This document shows positions 7,439 through 12,109 of a DNA stretch of 13,921 nucleotides, piece after piece (position 1 is the first letter of the stretch; every line of letters starts with the position of its first letter). Position numbers and translations under genes: made by a program. A model generated the notes under the pieces. That model made no database searches, was not told the DNA's origin, and saw only the letters and a program-made list of their open reading frames with translations. The DNA comes from UBA9647 sp049522195 (GTDB taxonomy: Bacteria; Bacteroidota; Ignavibacteria; UBA10030), in contig JBEKOB010000098.1 of the NCBI GenBank assembly GCA_049522195.1, positions 1-13,921 of the forward strand, written 5' to 3'.

Positions 7439-9199
7439 TTACGTTTCATCGGGAGATGGTAGATTCTTGTACCACGTGAAATAAAGGACGATCATCACAA
7501 CGACGCAGATTGCCCCCCAGATATAGACCTGTGTCCAATTCCTCAGAAACATATAGAAAGGAATGATACCAAGAGTCAGCTGAAAGAGCGATGCGATGAA
7601 TCCGTTCATCAGGTCGATGGTGGGCATCCTGTCATTGACCGGTACGAGGCCTCGGCGTTCGGCTTCAAGCCTGATCGGTTTCCAGAATCCGAACGGGCGG
7701 ACCTTCGCGTAGAATTTTACAAGCAATTCCGTGTCAGCGGGTTTGGTGAGGAATGTGATGATGACAGTCAGAACGAAAGACGTTATGACACTGACAGCAA
7801 TCGATATATGGACGGGCCATTCGGGGAATAGGAGCTTCTGAGCAAGTGCGATGCAACCTGTCGCTACCATGCTCCAGACGAAAGCGCGTGATCCAAAGCG
7901 CCACCAGTGCCATCGCATGGTACCCGGCAGCAGGATCATCGTCAGGATGACAAAGATCATCAGCTCCCAGATGGAGATGATCTTGTCATAGAGGAAACTG
8001 AAGGAAAATGCAAGCGTGACGGTGATGATGGATGCCACCATACCGAGGCGAATGAGCTGTTTCTCGGGCATGTTCTTTGCGAAGTAGCGCTTCAGGAAAT
8101 CATTGAGAATGACCGAGCTCGTGACGTTCACCATGGCGCTGATCGTCGACATCAGAGCTGCAAGGAGGACAGCCATGAAGAGTCCCGAAAGTCCGACGGG
8201 GAGCCTCTTGAGAACGAGCGGCATGATTTTCTCGGCATCGAAGTTGGCACTGGACCCGAGATAGTAGATGCCCAGGAAGAGAAATGAACCGGCAAGGAAC
8301 CAGCGAAGCGTATGCCCGACAGTCCACATTCCGGCTGCCAGCGATGCCTCACGTGGATTCTTCGTTGTCAGGAAGAACGTAAAATCCCACACGACCGGAC
8401 CTGCAAGAATCTTGAACACGAGCCAGCTCAGTCCGGCGAGCATGATCGGACCGAACCAGTAGTAGTGTTGGTGGCTTTCAGGTGTCTGTGGAAGGTACGA
8501 GGACCAGAGCGTCCAGGACGGGGCAAGCGTGCTCCACGCAGGGTCTTTTATTGCGAGGAAGTTCGCGGTCTCCGGTATTTGAAACACCATCACGGTGAGG
8601 ACGAGGGTTCCGATTGCAATGAGCGTTGTCTGAAAGATGTCGGTGAGCACAACGCCGAAAAATCCGCCTACGGTCACGTAGACGCCGACAACGGCAAAGA
8701 CAAGGAAGGTGGATGTCCCACGTGAGAAAGGAAGGAATTCTTCGGCGAATTTTCCTGTGCCGACAGCAAGGTAGATCAGGTTGAAAACCATCAGGATGAG
8801 CAAAAAGGTCGCGGTGGCAAGCCGGACATGTTCGGCCTCCCTGGTTTGCCCGAAGCGTGTTTCATTCCATTCGGCGAGGGTCATCACACCGGAGCGCCGG
8901 ATATATTTCGCCTGAAACGCCATGTAAAAGGCCATCATGAAAAAGCCCCAGAAGATGTGTGTCACCCACACGGATTTTAGGCCTACGTAGAACATCATGC
9001 CGATAATGACCATCGTTCCCCCGATGTCGATATAACTTGAGCACCCCGAGAGTCCCAGCATCCACCAACGGATGCTCCGGTCCGCAAGGAAGTACGACTC
9101 AAGCTTCCTCACCGCCCTGTGGCGGACAAGGAATCCGAGAGCGAGGGTAATCAGCATATAGACTGCAATAATGGTGAGGTCGATCGGATGGAAGGTCAT
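7439..9199 (-). CDS. Sodium:solute symporter (SSS family)
   Basis: The product has 586 residues, the usual size for a 13-14 helix SSS transporter of the LeuT fold. It would couple Na+ entry to uptake of a sugar, amino sugar, vitamin or other organic solute across the inner membrane. The first helix is DLTIIAVYMLITLALGFLV (residues 7-25). The family signature follows: ESYFLADRSIRWWMLGLSG near 34-52, then CSSYIDIGGTM. Many further hydrophobic segments reach the end (YMFL, VYIWGAICVVVMIVLYFTWY). The open frame reaches a TTG at 9250, but the ATG at 9199 places the first helix as in the family, so I chose it despite a weak ribosome site. The solute cannot be told from sequence. It heads the leftward gene run and is divergent from the URO-D-like gene, 141 bp away. 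Confidence 0.94.
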   Translation of the reverse strand: MTFHPIDLTIIAVYMLITLALGFLVRHRAVRKLESYFLADRSIRWWMLGLSGCSSYIDIGGTMVIIGMMFYVGLKSVWVTHIFWGFFMMAFYMAFQAKYIRRSGVMTLAEWNETRFGQTREAEHVRLATATFLLILMVFNLIYLAVGTGKFAEEFLPFSRGTSTFLVFAVVGVYVTVGGFFGVVLTDIFQTTLIAIGTLVLTVMVFQIPETANFLAIKDPAWSTLAPSWTLWSSYLPQTPESHQHYYWFGPIMLAGLSWLVFKILAGPVVWDFTFFLTTKNPREASLAAGMWTVGHTLRWFLAGSFLFLGIYYLGSSANFDAEKIMPLVLKRLPVGLSGLFMAVLLAALMSTISAMVNVTSSVILNDFLKRYFAKNMPEKQLIRLGMVASIITVTLAFSFSFLYDKIISIWELMIFVILTMILLPGTMRWHWWRFGSRAFVWSMVATGCIALAQKLLFPEWPVHISIAVSVITSFVLTVIITFLTKPADTELLVKFYAKVRPFGFWKPIRLEAERRGLVPVNDRMPTIDLMNGFIASLFQLTLGIIPFYMFLRNWTQVYIWGAICVVVMIVLYFTWYKNLPSPDET

Positions 9200-9248
9200 A
9201 GTTGGATGCCGGTCGTGAGAAAGGAGGATACGGTGACGTGTGGTCGCC

Positions 9249-9277
9249 AATGTAAAAACTTGTCAGGCGATATTCAA
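9249..9277 (-). promoter_or_regulatory. Possible promoter of the symporter gene run
   Basis: On the minus strand TTGAAT (9277-9272) and TACATT (9254-9249) are 17 bp apart, a sigma-70-like pair with four of six matches in each box. The second box plus the next two bases (TACATTGG) is also close to the TAnnTTTG element of Bacteroidota promoters. This would give a leader of about 40-45 nt before the ATG at 9199. Inferred from spacing only. Confidence 0.3.
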
Positions 9278-9340
9278 GAAGATCGCGTTGCGGGTTGCAG
9301 GAGTGTTTTCGAATGATTACTTTCCGAGCAGAATAACTCC

Positions 9341-10354
9341 ATGACCAGCCGCGAACGCATACGCCGCATCATCGATGGGAAGCCAGCCGACCGCTGTGGG
9401 TTCTGGCTTGGGAATCCGCATCCCGACACGCTCCCCATCTACCACAAGTACTTCGGGACATCCACACTCGATGAGCTTCAGCTCAAAGTGGGGGATGATT
9501 TTCGCTGGATTACGCCTCTCTTCATCGAATCGACATATCAGCATCCGGAGGGAAAGGGGATTTTCGACTTGTGGAAATACAAGAAATCCCTTGGGGAGCC
9601 TGGTCCGCTTTCCGAGTGCGAGAGCCTGAATGAAGTGGAATCGTACGATTGGCCGGATGTGAAGTATATCGATCTCACAGAATGTCTGCTGACCCTGCGC
9701 AACGCAGGTGAGTTCTACCGTGCTAGCGGATTCTGGACACCATTCTTTCATGATGTGATGGACATCTTCGGCGCGGAGAACTATCTGACAAAAATGTACA
9801 CCCATCCGGAGATCGTCCATGCTGTGACAGATCACGTCTGCGGTTTCTACTATGCGGCAAACGAACTGCTCTTTGCGCAGGCGGGAGATTCGATCGACGG
9901 ATACTTTTTCGGGAATGATTTCGGAACGCAGCGGGACCTGATCCTGGCGCCGGAACTGTTCGACGAGTTTGTTCTCCCATGGTTTCAGAGGTTCACCGAT
10001 CAGGCACAGAGGCACGGGTACCAGGTGATCCTGCATTCGTGCGGGTCGATTTACCGTGTCATAGGCCGGCTCATCGATGCGGGGGTGAATTGTCTTCATC
10101 CGTTGCAGGCCCGGGCGGCAAATATGGATGCCGAGACGCTTGCACGAGAGTTCGGTGGGCGCATCTCATTCCTCGGGGGCATTGATACGCAGGATGTGCT
10201 TGTGAACGCCGGGCAGGAGGGGGTGAAGAAAGAAGTGAGGCGAATCAAGAGCTTGCTGGGGCCGCGGCTCATCGTCAGCCCGAGCCATGAAGCGCTACTG
10301 CCCAATGTGCCGCCGGAAAACGTCGTTGCGATGGCAGAGGCGGCGCTGGAATAG
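9341..10354 (+). CDS. Uroporphyrinogen decarboxylase (URO-D)-like family protein
   Basis: The product has 337 residues with the URO-D/methyltransferase TIM-barrel pattern: an early GNPHPDTLP, FGNDFGTQ near 190-197, the zinc-type motif LHSCGS at 231-236 (H232 and C234), LHPLQARAANMD near 252-263, GGIDTQ near 279-284 and SPSHEALLPNVPPENV near 313-328. H-x-C followed by G is typical of the corrinoid methyltransferase branch (MtaA/CmuA-like) and of the many uncharacterised URO-D-like proteins found beside sugar catabolic genes, not of the haem enzyme HemE. The function is therefore unassigned. It is divergent from the symporter, with a 141-bp shared upstream region, suggesting joint control. Its stop lies only 11 nt before the first palindromic repeat at 10366, so its transcript would end in or near the hairpins. 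Confidence 0.88.
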   Translation: MTSRERIRRIIDGKPADRCGFWLGNPHPDTLPIYHKYFGTSTLDELQLKVGDDFRWITPLFIESTYQHPEGKGIFDLWKYKKSLGEPGPLSECESLNEVESYDWPDVKYIDLTECLLTLRNAGEFYRASGFWTPFFHDVMDIFGAENYLTKMYTHPEIVHAVTDHVCGFYYAANELLFAQAGDSIDGYFFGNDFGTQRDLILAPELFDEFVLPWFQRFTDQAQRHGYQVILHSCGSIYRVIGRLIDAGVNCLHPLQARAANMDAETLAREFGGRISFLGGIDTQDVLVNAGQEGVKKEVRRIKSLLGPRLIVSPSHEALLPNVPPENVVAMAEAALE

Positions 10355-10365
10355 AAAGCCAGTCG

Positions 10366-10417
10366 TTCTTCGACAGTTACACTGTCGAAGAAGGCTCATG
10401 CTGGAGTTGCACTCCAG
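10366..10417 (-). repeat. REP-like double hairpin, copy X1
   Basis: The large hairpin is at 10366-10392 with a perfect 12-bp stem (left arm TTCTTCGACAGT, loop TAC). After GGCTCATG, the small hairpin is at 10401-10417 (CTGGAGT, loop TGC, ACTCCAG). It starts 11 nt after the URO-D-like stop codon, so it could act as a 3' stabiliser of that mRNA. Read on the minus strand it has the small-linker-large order of the Y copies. Confidence 0.9.
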
Positions 10418-10452
10418 ATAACCTAGTTGCCAGCTTCTGACTGTTGGCAAGG

Positions 10453-10504
10453 TCCGAGAGTGAACCTCTCGCATGAGTTGAGTCCGACAGTACAACTGTC
10501 GGAC
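10453..10504 (+). repeat. REP-like double hairpin, copy Y1
   Basis: The small hairpin at 10455-10471 has arms CGAGAG and CTCTCG; a C in place of A (position 10465) breaks its loop-closing pair relative to copy Y3. The linker CATGAGTTGA leads to the large hairpin at 10482-10504 (arm GTCCGACAGT, loop ACA, perfect 10-bp stem), then ACAACA-like flank (AACAGG). Opposite orientation to X1 and X2. Confidence 0.9.
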
Positions 10505-10534
10505 AACAGGGGTTTGGAGTGAAGGGCCTGCGTA

Positions 10535-10584
10535 CTTCGACAGTTGCACTGTCGAAGAAGGCGCATGCTGGAGTTTCACTCCAG
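10535..10584 (-). repeat. REP-like double hairpin, copy X2, overlapping the transposase stop codon
   Basis: The large hairpin is at 10535-10557 (left arm CTTCGACAGT, loop TGC, 10-bp stem). The small hairpin is at 10568-10584 (CTGGAGT, loop TTC, ACTCCAG). On the minus strand the small hairpin reads CTG GAG TGA, which supplies the last two codons and the stop of the transposase gene. Confidence 0.92.
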
Positions 10585-11115
10585 GAAATCGATCTTGATA
10601 ACTGAGTGATCATCTAAGAGGTAGTTCCTCGCGCTGGAGAATTTCCAATACTCTGGCCTTTCGACATATCCCTTGATTACAGGATTGTTGTGTATGTACT
10701 CAAGTTTTTGATCGAAAAACTCATCACTTTCGACAAGCACCGGATGGCTGCCGCTTTGCCAAATCCTGTGCTCGTTGCCTCTTTCTTCTCGTCTCGCTAC
10801 AGAGTGAAAGTACTTCAGTAAACGTCTATTCTTCGCCTCTCCAAGAAGTTCCAAGATCCTCCAGGAAGTATGCCGTTCGTAGTCCCTGATAATTGAAGCA
10901 AGGTTACCCTCCGAGGTGGAAACAATAGAATGAGTGTGATTTGGCATGATGACATACGCGTGCAGTCGGAGGCTTTTGTTCTCTTGACAATACTTCAGGG
11001 AATCGATGATCGCTTCAAAGAATTCAGGTGAGGTGAAGACATACTGCCAGCCGACTATGACGTCTGTACAGAAATAGAGGGAATCTGAATCGTCGAAGGT
11101 CCAGGGCTTGTTCAT
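10576..11115 (-). CDS. REP-associated tyrosine transposase (RAYT, Y1/HUH family)
   Basis: The product has 179 residues and appears intact. It belongs to the Y1 transposase group (PF01797/COG1943), single-stranded-DNA nucleases that cut at hairpin-marked sites. The HUH-type motif is H60-T-H62 within HAYVIMPNHTHSI (residues 52-64). The catalytic tyrosine is Y140 in KLEYIHNNPVIKGYVERPEY, a segment very typical of RAYTs. The C-terminal SSARNYLLDDHSV is also typical. No TnpB-like partner is present, as expected for a RAYT. The start is the ATG at 11115, with no good ribosome site. The last codons and stop lie in repeat X2. Hand counting 10621-11100 gives about 46% G+C (220 of 480), somewhat below the adjoining URO-D-like gene. 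RAYTs are usually single-copy genes that act on REP sequences; that is family knowledge, and activity here is inferred. Confidence 0.93.
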   Translation of the reverse strand: MNKPWTFDDSDSLYFCTDVIVGWQYVFTSPEFFEAIIDSLKYCQENKSLRLHAYVIMPNHTHSIVSTSEGNLASIIRDYERHTSWRILELLGEAKNRRLLKYFHSVARREERGNEHRIWQSGSHPVLVESDEFFDQKLEYIHNNPVIKGYVERPEYWKFSSARNYLLDDHSVIKIDFLE

Positions 11116-11198
11116 GGTTGGCTTCTAATCGGTGCATGTGTCCTGCGAGTGCATGCTAACAGAGGAGGCGGTACTGCGGCTCAACAAAGTATCTGCAG

Positions 11199-11250
11199 TT
11201 CCTCGAAGGTTATACTGTCGAGGAAGACCCGAGCGGGAGCTCTACTCTTG
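11199..11250 (-). repeat. Diverged REP-like double hairpin, copy X'
   Basis: The large hairpin is at 11199-11225, with outer arms TTCCTCGA and TCGAGGAA perfectly paired; the inner part (AGGT against ACTG) holds one mismatch and one G-T pair. The small hairpin at 11234-11250 (CGGGAGC, loop TCT, ACTCTTG) pairs with two G-T wobbles and one mismatch. Unit length (52 bp) and hairpin spacing equal those of X1 and X3. The outer stem differs from X1 by a compensated T-A to C-G change. This copy is 84 bp upstream of the transposase ATG. Confidence 0.75.
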
Positions 11251-11340
11251 CAGACCGAGATTAACAGTCGAGTGACTTCTCATTATACAGCTTCTTGGAT
11301 ACGCGTCCCACTAGAATCGATTGGCACTTTGAGGAGTGTC

Positions 11341-11390
11341 TGAGAGTGGAACTCTCACATGAGGTGAGTCCGACAGTACAACTGTCGGAC
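11341..11390 (+). repeat. REP-like double hairpin, copy Y2
   Basis: The small hairpin is at 11341-11357 (TGAGAGT, loop GGA, ACTCTCA); its outer pair is T-A where Y3 has C-G. The linker CATGAGGTGA precedes the large hairpin at 11368-11390 (arm GTCCGACAGT, loop ACA, 10-bp stem). It is followed by AACA, as in the other Y copies. Confidence 0.92.
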
Positions 11391-11429
11391 AACACGAAGT
11401 GGAGGCTGAGCGGGAGTGAATGGCCTGAG

Positions 11430-11481
11430 TTCTTCGACAGTTGCACTGTCGAAGAAGGCCCATGCTGGAGTTTCACTCCAG
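11430..11481 (-). repeat. REP-like double hairpin, copy X3
   Basis: The large hairpin is at 11430-11456 (perfect 12-bp stem, left arm TTCTTCGACAGT, loop TGC). After GGCCCATG, the small hairpin is at 11465-11481 (CTGGAGT, loop TTC, ACTCCAG). It is nearly identical to X1, the differences being in the loops and one linker base. Confidence 0.93.
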
Positions 11482-11520
11482 GGATGGAAATGGACGACCC
11501 GGAGACTCGTGCCCATAGTC

Positions 11521-11570
11521 CGAGAGTGAAACTCTCGCATGAGGTGAGTCCGACAGTACAACTGTCGGAC
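11521..11570 (+). repeat. REP-like double hairpin, copy Y3
   Basis: The small hairpin is at 11521-11537 (CGAGAGT, loop GAA, ACTCTCG, perfect 7-bp stem). The linker CATGAGGTGA precedes the large hairpin at 11548-11570 (arm GTCCGACAGT, loop ACA, 10-bp stem). This is the best-preserved Y copy and marks the right end of the array. Confidence 0.93.
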
Positions 11571-11593
11571 AACAGGGGGTAGTGATGGCTGGG

Positions 11594-11621
11594 CGGCGTT
11601 GGAGTGAAGGGTCCAACGCCG
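11594..11621. repeat. GC-rich inverted repeat at the right edge of the REP array
   Basis: Arms CGGCGTTGGA and TCCAACGCCG (perfect 10 bp) enclose the 8-nt loop GTGAAGGG, with a possible outer pairing of GGCTG (11587-11591) and CAGCC (11625-11629). It is 66 bp beyond the stop of the Rho-N gene in that gene's direction, but no T-run follows, so an intrinsic terminator is doubtful. The loop and left side (TTGGAGTGAAGGG) repeat a segment found between Y1 and X2 at 10514-10526. Confidence 0.7.
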
Positions 11622-11686
11622 TATCAGCCCGGTGCAATCACAATTAACCAAGAGCTCGGTGAGTGGTCAATTGGTTCATGGGTCAC

Positions 11687-12007
11687 TTACACCATCGCCT
11701 TCCTCAAATTTCTCTTGAGCTTGTGAATCTCGTCACGGATGGCTTCGAGTTTCTTGTAGTCTTTCTTTTCTATCGCCACGGTTCTGTCTTTCTTCAAGGC
11801 ATGAATCTTGGCTTTTATTTCCCCCTTGTTCGTGCTCGCGACGTGGTGATGCGGGATCTCGACGCCAAGGGCTTTGCACAGGATCGGCAAGAGCTGTTCC
11901 TTGTGCATTGTGCTGTGTCCCTCCAGTGAATCATCCTCGACGCCGTCGGCAATTGCACGAAGTTGTGCGACTGTCATCTTGTGAAGCTCTTCATAGGTAT
12001 GAGCCAT
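11687..12007 (-). CDS. Small Rho-termination-factor N-terminal (Rho-N/SAP-like) domain protein
   Basis: The product has 106 residues. It begins MAHTYEELHKMTVAQLRAIA, which fits the Rho-N helix-extended-helix fold (residues about 6-48, including MHKEQLLPILCKALGVE). A highly basic helical tail follows (IKAKIHALKKDRTVAIEKKD, then YKKLEAIRDEIHKLKRNLRKAMV). Stand-alone proteins of this layout are known across several phyla and have no established role; nucleic-acid binding is a reasonable inference from the fold and charge. The frame opens at 12064, but the ATG at 12007 has a perfect AGGAGG 7 nt upstream and gives the family's usual start. It lies 102 nt downstream of the GWxTD-like gene on the same strand. 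Confidence 0.88.
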   Translation of the reverse strand: MAHTYEELHKMTVAQLRAIADGVEDDSLEGHSTMHKEQLLPILCKALGVEIPHHHVASTNKGEIKAKIHALKKDRTVAIEKKDYKKLEAIRDEIHKLKRNLRKAMV

Positions 12008-12014
12008 GGTGCTT

Positions 12015-12020
12015 CCTCCT
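12015..12020 (-). promoter_or_regulatory. Strong ribosome binding site of the Rho-N gene
   Basis: AGGAGG on the minus strand, 7 nt before the ATG at 12007, decides the start against the in-frame upstream ATG at 12064. Confidence 0.85.
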
Positions 12021-12037
12021 GATGGTGGTTTGAGCGG

Positions 12038-12065
12038 ATTGTAATTGTGCATCCGTTGTTCCAAA
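12038..12065 (-). promoter_or_regulatory. Possible promoter of the Rho-N gene
   Basis: On the minus strand TTTGGA (12065-12060) and TACAAT (12043-12038, five of six matches to TATAAT) are 16 bp apart, giving a leader of about 25 nt that includes the AGGAGG. The spacing is plausible; there is no other support. Confidence 0.3.
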
Positions 12066-12109
12066 GTTCCTTCGTCGAACCCCGCGCATGAAGTGTACCT
12101 GATTCCCTT

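Larger units (their letters stand above)
10366..11570. mobile_element. RAYT/REP locus: transposase gene bracketed by seven double-hairpin repeats
   Basis: A complete Y1 (RAYT-type) transposase gene at 10576-11115 is flanked by copies X1, Y1 and X2 on its left and X', Y2, X3 and Y3 on its right. All share the same design: a 7-bp small hairpin, an 11-nt linker starting CATG, and a large hairpin of at least 9 bp. X and Y copies lie in opposite orientations, so neighbours form inverted pairs like REPINs of proteobacteria. Spacers between adjacent units are 30-39 bp, except beside X'. No tnpB, no second transposase and no target-site duplication was found, so this is a RAYT-REP locus rather than a standard IS200/IS605 element. 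Confidence 0.85.

Noticed and set aside
9317..10099. 260-residue open frame on the minus strand
   Set aside because: It is antisense to the URO-D-like gene, which has a full set of family motifs.
10366..11570. Possible CRISPR array
   Set aside because: Repeats alternate in orientation, are themselves double palindromes, have spacers of uneven length that include conserved segments, and no cas gene is present.
10366..11570. Standard IS200/IS605 insertion sequence
   Set aside because: The transposase is RAYT-like, several hairpin copies lie on both sides instead of one left and one right end, and no tnpB was found.
11295..11651. Open frames running through the repeats on both strands
   Set aside because: Their proteins are translations of the palindromes (repeating SHEVSPTVQLS or its antisense) with no ribosome site.
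11646..11676. Inverted repeat AACCAA ... TTGGTT downstream of the Rho-N gene as a terminator
   Set aside because: The stem is A/T-rich, short and widely separated, with no T-run.
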